Shown piece by piece: positions 23,823-35,004 of a DNA stretch of 64,000 nucleotides (positions are counted from its first letter, which is position 1; each line of letters starts with the position of its first letter). Source of the stretch: Arachnopeziza araneosa (taxonomy: Eukaryota > Ascomycota > Leotiomycetes > Helotiales > Arachnopezizaceae); contig QYAI01000137.1 of the NCBI GenBank assembly GCA_003988855.1, forward strand, positions 22,895-86,894, written 5' to 3'. The translations under genes were made by a program, and so were the position numbers. The notes beneath the pieces are model-generated. The model saw nothing but the letters and a program-made list of their open reading frames with translations, was not told where the DNA came from and did not search any database.

Positions 23823-25542
23823 ATGCTACGCAAGGCAACTTCCAACATGGCTGAGAAAGCTGGCCTTCCAGGTTCGCATCCAGTCACCATGCCAAATCGG
23901 CAGGTGTCTGTGAGCAGCGCCATGAGTGACGATGCCGCAGTTCCAGGGACCAACCCTCTAAATGTACGTGCCCAAGATCAGTGTACTAGGAGTTATGAAG
24001 CTGATATGTACTCGTTAGACCTCGGAGCTACTGGCAGAACGTCTGCAAGCATGGAAACATGCTGTTGCGTATCTGGAAGATTATATCGGCGCGACTGAGA
24101 AGGTTGAGAAGGCGCGCGCCAAGGAGTACGAGAAAGTCCTGAAGACAGTTCAAAACCCATTGAAAGAAGGACATCATTTCGACCAGAGCATTGGAGGGAT
24201 TGCTGGTCTGTTTGAAAATATGCGACAGAACACACAGGTGGGGTCCTAGACGCCATACTACGAGGAAATGCTAACAAATTAGGGACTAATTAATACCCAA
24301 CTCGAAACCGAGCAGAATATCAAAGGATCCGTCCTCCCAATCCTCGATCGACTTCATAAAGAAATCAAGAATAAATCAAAAGAGCTAGCTTCAGGTGCGG
24401 TCAAAGGGGCCAAGGAAGTTGAGAAGGCACGAAATACAACTCAGAAGCACATCGAGCTTCTCGGTCAACACTCGGCTAGCTTCGAGTCCAGCGGAGGCAG
24501 GATGGGTGCAAGTGATGACCCATACGTTCTTCAGCGAGGAGTATACCATCGTTTAGCCAAGCAAGTCATGGAGGAAAACAACAATCGACATGATATTATT
24601 TCGGTTCAGCAGAATTTCGCTCAGTTCGAGACACATGTCATCGAAGTCATTCAGACTGCTCTTGGATCCTTCCACCAATTCATCAGTGGACAATCACAGA
24701 AAGAACAACAACTCTACACCGATATTCTAGGCACCGCTCAGGCAATTCCGAACAATTTTGAATGGCAAGGTTTCGTGGAGCGAAACAGAGAGATGCTCAT
24801 CGATCCCAACGCTCCTGATCGCACTGTGGAAGGTATCAATTTCCCCAATCAAAACCACCGGTCTACAAAGCCATTGATTGAGGGTACTTTGGAGCGTAAG
24901 TCTAGAAATAAGCTTAGCATGAGCGGTTACTCCACTGGCTACTACGTTGTGACTCCCAGCAAATATCTCCACGAGTTCAAAGATAGCGACAATCTCCGCA
25001 AAGATCCTGTCCCTGAGCTCTCCATCTTTCTTCCTGACGCTGTCATCGGCTCACCTAATGGAGAGAAATTCAACGTCAAGGGCAAAGACGTTAGCAAGGG
25101 AATTGGAAGCAAGCTCTCTGGTTCATCTGAAATCCACTTTAAAGCCCACACTTCAGCTGATGCGCAAAAATGGTTTGATGTTATTCGCTCTGTTGTTGGC
25201 CACGCACCTACAGCCATTGCTAGCGAGCCTACCTCACCCGTCAGNCCTACTGAGACAAGAGTTGTCTCTCAACCTCCTACGTACTCTGAGGCTGGAGCAT
25301 CCCCTACAGCTGCGAAGCAACCAGCACCTCTGCAGACAAGTGGCATGACTGGTGGAGAGACGGTTGCTAGTCCTGTTGCGGCAACCCCTGTGAGTGCTCA
25401 TCCGCCTGTAGTTGCCCATGCACCTGCTCCTGGTGTGAGTGCTCTTGATCACGCTACAACTCCGACCGCCGCTGCTCCAGCCACTGCTCAAGTCACTGCT
25501 CCAGCTGCCACTGCAGCACCTGTTGCGGAGCCAAAGGAGTAA
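23823..25542 (+). CDS. SLM1: SLM1/SLM2-type PH-domain protein
   Basis: Yeast Slm1/2 bind PI(4,5)P2 at eisosomes and pass TORC2 signals to sphingolipid synthesis and actin. The product is 539 aa from exons 23823-23963, 24019-24237 and 24283-25542 (introns 55 and 45 bp, phase 0). A BAR-like helical region (about 48-290) includes ELLAERLQAWKHAVAYLEDY and FDQSIGGIAGLFENMRQNTQ. It is followed by a PH domain (about 317-426: EGTLERKSRNKLSMSGYSTG to AQKWFDVIRSVVG). The Pro/Ala/Thr-rich C-terminus is low-complexity. Domain order matches fungal Slm proteins. An ambiguous base near 25245 affects one tail residue. Confidence 0.88.
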
Positions 25543-26095
25543 ATGAAGGAAGATATGATACCCAAGATATGAGAGAGAAGCATTTGTGTTAATTAGTAAT
25601 TTTTGATGGCTCTTGAGTTAGAGTATTTTCTCCTAATAGTAACCCAATTCACCTTGAGCTTCCGGTCCGCTTGCTTGAAGATCAATCCACATCAACGGTT
25701 CGTTGATTGTCGTCTCCGCTTTACGACCCCCTAGCTGTTCGATGATTGGACTATGATTTGTGTGCGGACAGCATGCGAAATGCAACAAAACTTTCACGGC
25801 GAATAAGACGAAAGTGGATGTCCGCACTGTATTTTGAATCGAGTTTCTAGCGTATAAAATCAAATCAATCGTAATAGACTTCATCCTTCATCCTTTCCAT
25901 TTCAGGAAATGGTGACTCACGTGTTTAGGCAGCACGTGAGCTGCCTGCTCCTTCAAGCCACTTAGCTCACCGCCAGCGGAAGATACGAACTTATACTTTC
26001 AGAAAGGAGAAGAGATTCCATATAAAGATAAATTTGTTCCCTTTCCTCTTCTCTTTTCTCGACCATCTCCAGTTTTCTTTCTTCAGTACCTCACA
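25543..26095. other. Intergenic with one copy of the dispersed motif
   Basis: Contains GTGCGGAC (25762-25769) and ATGCGAAATGCAAC (25773-25786), followed by GGCGAATAAGACG. This is a solitary copy of the motif family seen in the two islands. The remainder is 3' flank of the SLM1-type gene and promoter of the DUF4246 gene, with a TC-rich leader at 26035-26085. Confidence 0.6.
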
Positions 26096-28045
26096 ATGGA
26101 GCCAGCCCCTCCAGCTCCACCGCCATTCTCCCGCTTCGACCTCCCCGGTCTCAATCTTCGTCTCAATTGGGTTCCCCAACCTCAAAAGTCAGATGCCTCT
26201 CTCCACGGCGAGGGAAATGATCTCTTCAAAACGGCACTTAACCTTGATGACGTAAAAGAGGGTGGTGGTCTTGCGCTCCCGCTCACAACTCTGAGGGAGT
26301 TGACCATGTTGAATATCATGAATGCTATCACCGATAAAAAGGATTGGGAGAAGAAGGTTGGAAATCTCATCTCTCATTTGTATTTTTCTCCTGCTTATAT
26401 TTTAGGTTTTCAATGACACCATTGCTGAAAAGTGGAAGGCTGAAGCGTTGGCTACAGAAGGTCGAGATGTCACTGAAAATATGATGAATTGGGTGATAGC
26501 AGAACTGCGCTATAAAGCTAAAATCTTCTCAGAGACAGGTACCATCAACGTCTTCACAGGAGATGTGGTCAAGTCGGATGTCGCTATCCCCAGCTCTCTC
26601 AAAGAATCTCTACAGGCTGCTGTCAAGCCACTCGAGAATATTCCTGAGAACCACAAAGATTGGCATCCGGGCTCTGATGGTAAAGTTCTGGATCTGGTAC
26701 ATCCGTCACTATTCCCTCTCATCTATGGTCAAAGTCGCGCTTTGAATGACACCTTGATTGGTCTTGATTGCATTCCCAGTTGCGGCACAGGAAGTGTTCT
26801 CCCCGTTCGTGGAGATGAAGAGATGGCTTTGTTATCAGAACGGCATAGATACTCCTGGGAGAATATTCCGAATGTTTACTCTAAGAATTTTCAATGGCTG
26901 CCTTGTGAGGTGGATATCTCAGGTGAAAATGATGTCAAGTAAGCTGACGCAAATTGATAAACCATAAAACTGACAGTCACAGAATCACAAGCTACATCAA
27001 TAACCTCCATCCCCAAAAACATCTAGAGCTCTACAAGCTCATCGAGGAAGTTATCGGCAGATCTATTCCTCTCTGGGACAGAACCCTCTCTCCATTGAAA
27101 GACGACTCAGATTATCGTCGTATCGAGCATCGATTTTTGAGATTCGATCCGGATCCGGACCAGATGTCCGAAGACGAGAAACCCGCACAACTAGCCGATG
27201 AGAACGAGAATGACTATTGGGAGCGGATATACCAATGGGATAAAGATACGCGGCGTGCTATCATTCCAGACGCAGGAGTTTTTGAGCCACCTGAACCAGA
27301 AGATGACTCCCAAACAAGCTTACCCTCGCTTGAAGTCGATCTGCGCCGAGACTTTGCCCACCGAGGTCTTCAGATCATAGTCAAACTTGCCAACATCGAG
27401 CTCACTCCATCTAAACCTTCATACGAAGGCGGCTCATGGCATATTGAAGGCGCAATGAATGAGCATATCGTAGCCACAGCGCTCTATTACTATGACAGTG
27501 AGAATATCACTGAGAGTCGTCTTGCCTTTCGCCAACAATGTAACGCTCAAGAGGTGAATGAACTAGGCTATCCGCAAGGAGTCTGGGAATGGCTTACTGA
27601 GATCTACGGTTGCGAAAACGATGCTCCGGCCATACAGGTAGTTGGTTCTGTTCTCTGCAACGAGGGTCGACTCATCACCTTCCCGAACATCCTGCAGCAC
27701 CAAGTCCAACCCTTCTCTCTCAGCGACAAAACGAAGCCAGGACACAGGAAGATCCTCGCTCTATTCCTCGTAGACCCCGGTATCCGCATCGTCAGTACGG
27801 CGAACGTCCCACCCCAACAGAAGGACTGGTGGGCCGAGGAGGTGATGAATCAGATGCGAGACGGGAAGGCGATGGGGAAATTGAGCACTGAGTTGAAGGA
27901 CCAGATCTTCCACGACGTGGATTTCCCCATTGGCATGGAAGAGGCAAAGGAGGTTAGAGAGAAGTTGATGGCCGAAAGAACGGGATATGCTGCTGCGCAG
28001 AATCGTGCGTTTGAAGAGGAGTCGTTTTCGCTCTGTGAGCATTGA
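26096..28045 (+). CDS. DUF4246 protein, probable 2OG-Fe(II) dioxygenase fold
   Basis: 618 aa from exons 26096-26356, 26406-26938 and 26983-28045. The second acceptor could also be 26976, which adds two residues. The sequence is a full-length fungal DUF4246 protein: LPLTTLRELTMLNIMNAITD at the N-terminus, VKITSYINNLHP in the middle and ETRxx-free C-terminal catalytic-like block. In that block I see WHIEG (His418, Glu420), LQHQVQPF (His504) and GHRKILALFLVDP (Arg520). The order H-x-E...H...R matches the iron facial triad and 2-oxoglutarate-binding arginine of double-stranded beta-helix dioxygenases. Substrate and pathway are unknown. It is accessory in fungi and often in several copies. No neighbour suggests a pathway. 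Confidence 0.85.
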
Positions 28046-28986
28046 TTTGGCTAGATGAATGAGAAGGGAAGAGTACAACAGGCGGATTTTATGCACTGGT
28101 TTAGCTGTCATTTCACACAGCTCTTTGCCATATTTTCTGTACCAGCGAAAAATATATTCAAGGTCACCCTGATCCATGCTCTCGTCTTCTCGCCTTTTGC
28201 ATCTTGAATGACGCATGTTGTATCATTGATCATTCTTATTATCAATCTTAGGGTTATTGTATATCTTTATCATTGCATCTTCAATCCCTCCCTCACATCC
28301 CCACATCCTCTCCATCTTACTTCAATCCGTTACTGCACAGCACAAAGAGCCGAAGAACAACGAACTTTTAAAAGACTTTAGAGGTCTGATGAGGGATACG
28401 AGAGACTTAGTCGGCTAGGAAAGAACGTCCCTAGAACACCCGACGAGAAGCCCTCGTCGCCACACTGCACACAGAGTTGAGATGAGAGTATAGCTTCCAG
28501 GATGGTACTGAGATGGGTCCGGGAACTCGGGGTTGGGGTTAGGAGGAGAAATAAGGATGCAGAACCAGACGGTTTCTTCGGTGGCGCTGCTGAGTCTGCT
28601 ATAATTAGAGTATGGTGGAATATTATCATAAGCCAACCAAAGCCAGTAACGTTATGCAAAATTTCACAAGGACAGCCAGTGGTCCCAAATTTCGGTTATG
28701 AAATAGATTCGTATACGAGATATGCTTGATATAAGAATCGTAAATGCATCCTAAACCATTCCTCAACCTACCATAGTTCACATCTAAGATTCAAAGTGTC
28801 TAGAATCTACTAGAAGACCAATATTCCCCAGAATGTTAACGACCCCTAAATAGAATCCGTAGCCCTCTCGAGACTCTAAAACATCTTATGCATCCCGCGG
28901 CTCTCGTTCCAAGACATCATTCTCGAAATATCACTGGATAAGGTTAGCGGTCGTTGCCTCGTGAAATGAGAAAAAACCAAACAAAC
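28046..28986. other. Intergenic
   Basis: 3' flank of the DUF4246 gene, then AT-rich sequence. No gene, tRNA or clear repeat seen. Confidence 0.4.
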
Positions 28987-29527
28987 CTAATAACCCTCCC
29001 TACAAATGAACCCCCTATACTCGACCTCTCGAGACTTGACACTCCGATTCCTTGGCATGTCGAAGAAAGTTTTCGCAACAGAATAAACCGAATTGCTCGT
29101 TTCTCTCAGTTCTCCTTGGTCAATCTTACTACGTCTTAATTGTCCCTCTCTGTAGGATGGCTGCTCTCTACAAGGTTGCACGCCGTAAGACTGCTGCCCT
29201 CCGTAGGAAGTCGGCTCCATGGCTCGGCAGATGAAGCATCGCCGAGGGTCATATGAAGAATAGCGCTCATCGANTAGCCTGTGGCAACTTGAACAGGTGA
29301 ACCTAAGCATCCTTAGCTAAATATTTCAAGTCAAAGACTACATCGGTAATACTCACATTTTTGAGGATCGAAATGGTGAGGCTCTGGAGGGCGAGCGATA
29401 GCAGCCGGGAGATCTTCAAATGGTACCTGAGGGAAGTACGTATCGGGGAATTTCAGGTAGCTTGAGAGCAAGAAACTTCTTCTGGGGGGTTGTTGAGGAG
29501 AACCAGAAGTCGGAAGTGACCGTGTTT
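28987..29527 (-). pseudogene. Possible small zinc-ribbon gene, frame broken or misassembled
   Basis: 28987-29310 encodes FTCSSCHRL, then DERYSSYDPRRCFICRAMEP: two CxxC pairs about 20 residues apart, a plausible zinc ribbon. The frame continues into a Gln/Arg/Ser-rich tail. Upstream, 29526-29367 is an open frame ending ARPPEPHHFDPQK, followed by a good GTGAGT donor and a later CTTAG acceptor. Joining them is off by exactly one base. Read with that one-base correction, the text would run smoothly across the junction. Either the assembly has an indel or the gene is dead. No ATG was found in the upstream exon. An ambiguous base falls at 29274. Function unknown. Confidence 0.35.
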
Positions 29528-29529
29528 AT

Positions 29530-32118
29530 CAATTTCCGGAAATCAGGCTCCAGCTGATTTCAATAAGTGACTCTTCTTTCGAGATGGATGCAGAGTAATG
29601 CATATGCAGCTACAAACTCCTTTCGCATAAGCTAGTTAAATACTTTGCAGGAGCTGTTGGTTGGTTGAGATTGGCGGTCATATGTTGGTTGCAATGAACG
29701 TCGCCACATAAGTCATTTATCACATGTTTTTCTGAAGTTTCAATTTGATTCGCTGTGATTTCATGAGGCGGACGAAGCTCAGTTGGTAAACGCACATTGG
29801 GCATCAAAGAAGGCCGAAGGCGTCTGAAATTATTTTTTCTACCAACTCGACGACGAGGCAGTGCTCCAACATGAATTGCAAAGCCGGAAAATTCCTGATA
29901 TTTGAAACCGTCGACTGCAGTCCAAATTAAGTTGACTTGGTATTCTCCGAAACATAGGTAGGTATATTGACAAAGGCGGTAGGGTAGTGTCGGAACAAGG
30001 CTGGCTTTGCCTACTTTGACCACTTGACCACTTGATAACTTTGTGCAAATAGGATTATTCCGAACGCTTGCACACCGCTGGTTCTTAGAATAAACGTGTA
30101 AGTTTGAAAGTTTATGATCAGCTATAGCCTGATCACCCGTAGCCTTGGACGACATTTTCCCCTTTCCGCTTTTAACGCGACGAGTGAGCAACAAGACTTT
30201 TTTGCTACCACTAGAAGCTAAGGTTATTCAACAAAGTATCAATATTTTATTCTTGCTGTAGGGCTGGCGGAAAGTGAAATTTGTGCACTTCAAAGGTAAG
30301 AATAAGAGATTGAGACAAAAGATGGCTGAAGTGATGTGAAAGCGGATAAATGGATCCGACTCGTCAGAAGAAATGCCTAAGAAAACAGAAGCTAAGCCTT
30401 GGTTCTTCANAATGTATTTTTAGTTCTGATAAAAACAAAGCAGAGATCACTCCGAAGCTTTAGGGGTTGGATAAGGCTATCGCCAGACAACTCGGACCTC
30501 AGCCTTAAGGAAGCCGAAAATTCTTTTGTCCAGTGCATGCTCGTCCAAGATCAAGAGTAAGGAAATAAGGAACTTTAGAGTTTTGGGTACTTCTTAGAGT
30601 CTGGTAAGGACTTATATTGTTTGCAGCTAATTAGTGATATTTTTGCTGATCTGGGCCTCTTATTGTTGGCTCTAAAGTCCTCACAGTACGACAATTTGAT
30701 CCTAAGGCTTAAAATGTTTTTTAAAAAAAGCTGAAAGATGATACTCTTTTTCTTGGAAGATAGGCGCTTCATCTGCAAATAAAATGGCATTGGTTGCTAA
30801 ACTAGGTATCTTATATTGCAGATCTAGATCCTCCGGAAATTTCATAAGGTAACTCAAAAATCTAAAAATGGTATTAAAGAGAGCGAATTGAGTATCTGGG
30901 CTGAAGTTTGGGCGCTGGTCCTACTTTATCGAGATATCTGGAGACATTACTTGAACATGTCTCCGGAGAAAGTTTAGTGAGTACAGCTTTACCATGATTA
31001 AGAGCTATTTGGATATTTTCACAAATGTAAGTGTTTCATAGAAGCTTTAACCTTGTTACCATCCACCGAGCATGAAGTTCTTGGTTAGTTTTACTCGAAT
31101 TGATAAGCCAATTTCCGTCAAAAATGTACACAAGATAATTTTCCCCTGAATTTTTGTCGGTATCGAATCCGCTCTTTAACTTTATGAACGAAAAGACAAT
31201 TTTTTTAGTTGGTAATAAGTTTCTTTTATGTAGTAGAAAGTTCACATGTCTTCTAAAGTGACATAAATGAGATTATAAATAGAAGGATTGTTAAAGAAAT
31301 TGTTACAAGTGGATTCGATCTCAAACTCGTCACAGAAACCCCCAGCCAAGGAAACAAGGACTAGATTAATATGCGCGCCCACTTAGAGTTCCATACTTAA
31401 TATTCTATCGAGCACAAATGTAGCTGCACTCACCAGAGCCACATTATCAACATAAGAAATTATAAATCCATCTGTATCGGGATCTTCGTCATGAATACTC
31501 CGCAGATTGCCTGACATGATTGGTGAGACCGAGACATAATTTGTGCAATTGTCAAAGTTACTTTCCACGGCCTGCTGCAGACAGTTATGCAGAAATCCGG
31601 GTAGCCTGTTACTCTGTCGACGGATTGGGAAGGAGCGGCAGAGAGTGTGTGTATAAAAGCGGGTTTCACGTCTAGATTCTCTCTTGAAGAATCAACATCC
31701 TTTTACCCACCCATCAATATACCTTCTTTTTCTATCTCCAAAATGATAATTCATATGATTGAGCATCTGAATGGCATGCGCTCGTAGTATGGAGCCCGTA
31801 GGAAGTTAGTAGAATCCCTAAGCTTCGGAGTAGATCGACTCTAGAGAGGCTCCGAAGACACATATAAGCGATGGCCTTGTGAGGGCGGCTGAGCGGAATA
31901 TGTCACATACGTCAAGATTGAGTGAGTAAGAGAAGGGTCGGTCCTTGGTTCCCGAGCAATCATACGGCTGTAGGTAAAGCTTATATAGTTGCGTTCTAGT
32001 TCTTGAGTAGTATTTCGAGAATATTAACCAAAACAAGAAGGGCTCCCAAGCTGGCAGGTAAATTCATATATGTCCAACCATGATTCAGGCGACAGAGATT
32101 TTTCTTTCACAGCATATG
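29530..32118. other. AT-rich gene-poor stretch left of the Tc1 element
   Basis: No intact gene. A 194-codon frame on the minus strand (29610-30194) has no family resemblance. A relic of a Zn2Cys6 regulator C-terminus sits near 30850-31000. The stretch is visibly AT-richer than the coding regions and stop-dense, compatible with old RIP-type decay. Confidence 0.5.
30850..31000 (+). pseudogene. Relic of a Zn2Cys6 regulator C-terminal region
   Basis: Encodes SIWAEVWALVLLYRDIWRHY followed by LNMSPEKV and a stop. This resembles the segment AWASVWTLVLLYRNILRRY with LHMSRGEPPE of the regulator at 37-39 kb. The nucleotide match at 30890-30975 versus 38540-38625 is clear by eye but imperfect, and this copy is more AT-rich. 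Flanks contain no further open frame of the gene. It is a decayed paralogous fragment. Confidence 0.55.
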
Positions 32119-32120
32119 TA
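32119..32120. repeat. TA target-site duplication, left
   Basis: TA immediately outside the left inverted repeat, matched by TA at 34324-34325; typical of Tc1/mariner insertion. Confidence 0.8.
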
Positions 32121-32245
32121 CGGGGAGCGCGGTCAAAAGTATGGATAATCCAGGGGGTACCCTGTAGACCTACTATGTGGGCGCTGTAGACCCTGTGAAT
32201 GGCCTTTTCGTGTCCCGCCTAACTGAGACCCTATAACTAGGTCCA
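32121..32245 (+). repeat. Left terminal inverted repeat
   Basis: Pairs with 34199-34323. Roughly 15 mismatches over 125 bp, all but one of them G/A or C/T transitions. Confidence 0.88.
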
Positions 32246-32272
32246 AGGCCCTATAATTAGGTCTTTTTTAGG

Positions 32273-34093
32273 GTGTCTTCGCCGGCAGCCAGCGCTAAAG
32301 TAAGGAGCAAAATGTGCTCGACTCTCGATTTTGAATCAATCTTTTACTTCTCATTTAAGATAGCTAGCTTATTCGATGATTTGAGTGAAATTAACTCTGA
32401 AGACGAGTTTTATGATTCTTATGATAGTTTTAGCTTTAAGGAAGAAGAAGAACTAGAAGAAGAACAAGATGGTGGGGTCTTTTTTTGCTCGAATAGTGAT
32501 CAAGAAGACTAATTTGGACTAGATTTACACGCTTCGTACAGTTCATCTGAGGAAGAAGATAATGATGGAGAAGACCTTATTCCTACTATAATATAAGGTT
32601 CTTTAGGCTCTTCAGAATCATTGCTTATTCGAGAGCCAGAGCCAGAGCCAGAGCCAGAGCCTATCCGACTCCTTATTCGACCTCCTATTCGAGAGCCAGA
32701 GCCTATTCGGCCTCCTGCTCCGAGTAGCATTCTTGCAGTTGAGGCAATTGAAGCTATTGCAGAAAGCAACGAAAAAGCAGCTCGTGCTGGAAAGCAAAAC
32801 ACTATTAGAGCTCGAATTAGTGCTCTTGCACTAACTCAAGCTAGAATCTTCTCTAGAGTAGTTCAAGACACAACAGGCGTCTCTGGTTCTAGCGCTTATA
32901 AGCTTAAGTAGAAAGCTCGAAGACGTGGATAGACAGAATGCATGAATTTTGAGGTGTTTCATGTAGAAGATAAGAAGAGAAGTAGTCGGCCTTCAATACC
33001 TCAAAAAATAGTCGACTTGATTATTGCTACAGTGACGAAAAACTCTACAACTCGGAGCTGGTCTTGCGCTCGAATTGCTCAAGAGGTCTACAGTATAGAA
33101 GGAATTACTTCAAAAGAAGCTTCGTCTGCTTCTACAGTCTACCGAACTTTACAAGCAGCAAAGTATTCTTCTTATAAAAGGACAATCAAACCAGGCTTGA
33201 CAAAGAAGCAGAAAAAAGCAAGACTCGATTAGTGCAAATTGTATGAGAAGTAGACTTTAGAGTACTAGAAGAATGTTATCTTTACAGACGAGACAGCAGT
33301 TCAAAAAGGGTTAGTTCGCGGCAAGCAAAGAGTGTAGAGACTTCAAGAAGAGACTTATCACAAACACTGTATCTCTTGGCGTTAGAAAGGCTTTTCTGAG
33401 TTTATGTGGCGGTCTTCTTTCTCGTACGAGAAGAGAGGTTCATACTATATATGAGAGAAAGAGACGAAAGCAGAAAGAGCAGCTTGCAAAAAGAACATTG
33501 AGACAAGAAATGCAGCAAGATATCTAATAGACAAGCTTGCGTACGAGAAGTTCTGGAAAGAAAGCAGAGCAAAAATAAAGACTCGAGCGGCAAGAGCAAA
33601 GCTTATGCTAGACTTTAAACATTCGCCACGGTAAGGTGCGATTGAAGTCAAGAAAAGCAGAGAAGGTATAAATTAGTACCGATATCAAGAGAAGATCTTA
33701 CAGCTAAAGCTTCTTCCCTTTGCAAAAGAGTGGAAAAGAGATCGACCGAGTACTCTTGTTCAAGAGAATAACGCTTCTGCTGATACTTCTTAGCACCAAC
33801 AAGCAGTCTTTGATGTATGGAATATTGAGAAGCTTCTCTGGCCTAGAAACTCTCCGGATTTGAACGCAATAGAGCCTTGCTGGTTTTAGATGAAAAGAGA
33901 GACGACTAAAAAGAGTGCAATTCATAGTGAGAAAGCTCTAAAAGAAGCATGGATTAAATGCTGGGAGAACCTGCCACAAGAGAAGATTCAAGCTTGGATT
34001 GAGAGAATACCGGTTTATATTGAGAAGATAGTTGAGCTTGAAGGAGGTAATAAGTATAGTGAAGGTAGGAAGAAAGGCCAAGAGAAAATTTGA
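32273..34093 (+). pseudogene. Tc1/mariner DDE transposase with about 14 in-frame stops
   Basis: One continuous frame shows an acidic N-terminal region (32273-32600) and an Arg-Glu-Pro repeat (EPEPEPEPIRLL). HTH segments follow (ALALTQARIFSRVVQDTTG, then RSWSCARIAQEVYSIEGITS). The catalytic part has VIFTDETAVQKG (first Asp), VQENNASAD and SPDLNAIEPCWF (last acidic residue). The end, QEKIQAWIERIP with VELEGGN, is typical of fungal Tc1 proteins. Nearly every internal stop is TAG at a place where tryptophan is expected, as in the two TAGs around KARRRG and the three TAGs within CKLYEK..TLEY. The second catalytic position reads Asn where the family has Asp. These are G-to-A changes on the coding strand, i.e. 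CpA-to-TpA on the other strand, as RIP makes. Confidence 0.9.
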
Positions 34094-34198
34094 GTTTATC
34101 CGTAGTAAAATAGACTGCTAAATCGAGAAATGAAAACACTATGAGTCGAGAGTCAAAACTACCGGATTAGGAAATACAACACCTAGAGTGGGCCTTAC

Positions 34199-34323
34199 AA
34201 GACTCAATTATAGGGTCTCGCTTAGGCGAGACACGAAAAAGCCATTTACAGGGTCTACAGCGCCTATGTAGTGGGTCTACAGGGTATCCCCTGGATTATC
34301 CATACTTTTGACCACGCTCTCCG
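34199..34323 (-). repeat. Right terminal inverted repeat
   Basis: Reverse complement matches the left repeat from the outer end inward; followed by the TA duplication at 34324-34325. Confidence 0.88.
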
Positions 34324-34325
34324 TA

Positions 34326-35004
34326 ATCTGGAGCTCACGAAACCCCTGCAGTAATATAAGACAAGCTGGGCTTCAATAACGCCACAACTGGCTCAGTACC
34401 TAGGTAAGGCTGATACCCCTATTCGATCCATCTCATGTGAACCGCTGGACTAATTTAATCGTGCCCTATTCAACACGCCATTCCAGCACCCTTAAGCCTC
34501 GGTATCTGACAACGGTTCCAGATGAGAAATCGTCATCTGTTTTCTTTTGCTCTCCTCATGCGAGGATCGACTTCCGGCTCGGAACAGAAAATAAGGATGG
34601 ATCATCTCTGCGGCCCACTTGATCGAAGATCTCGTGGTGAACGAAACCCGACTAGTTCAGATGGGCCAGAATTTCCTTTTTGGGGTGACAGAGATTTATT
34701 GAATCGTCGCCATTGGTGCAAACCTGCTGTGGCTGTAACCGCGTTCAGCTGAGAGCAGCCACATCACAAATTCGTCGAGCCTTAATAAAACACATCCAAT
34801 GGATAAATTCGTTTGGCTTGACACGAGATCCACCACAAACATGGGAAGGCAACCTGTGCACAGGAGACCCCCAAAATCTTCAAGGGGCTGGGAGGGTTGT
34901 GCCGCTCTCAGTGGACTTTTCAATGAGCATAAATTCCGCCTTTTGCCCACGAATTTCTCCCATACTGCTTAGAAACCGTAGTAGCTTTATTGAAGTGAAT
35001 TAAG
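34326..35004. other. Intergenic
   Basis: Between the transposon and the Cys-rich membrane protein gene. No gene supported; several short frames on both strands only. Confidence 0.4.

Larger units (their letters stand above)
32121..34323 (+). mobile_element. Tc1/mariner DNA transposon, complete but RIP-damaged
   Basis: A 2203-bp element flanked by TA on both sides. Its terminal inverted repeats are about 125 bp, beginning CGGRGAGCGYGGTCAAAAGT. A single coding frame of one DDE transposase occupies most of the interior. Ends, repeats and coding region are all present, so structurally it is full length. The many in-frame stops mean it cannot make its own transposase. It inserted in an already gene-poor stretch; no host frame is visibly interrupted. 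Confidence 0.92.

Noticed and set aside
29610..30194. 194-codon minus-strand frame
   Set aside because: No domain, signal or splice context; low-complexity-free but unlike any family, in an AT-rich decayed stretch. Length alone is not enough.
31389..31568. ISYVDNVALVSAA resembling the reverse-transcriptase YVDD box
   Set aside because: Only one short block matches; neither a preceding fingers region nor downstream RT motifs are present.
32273..34093. TAG read as tryptophan (recoding) in the transposase
   Set aside because: Normal TGG codons coexist, neighbouring genes use TAG as stop, and the pattern fits RIP; no need for a recoded stop.
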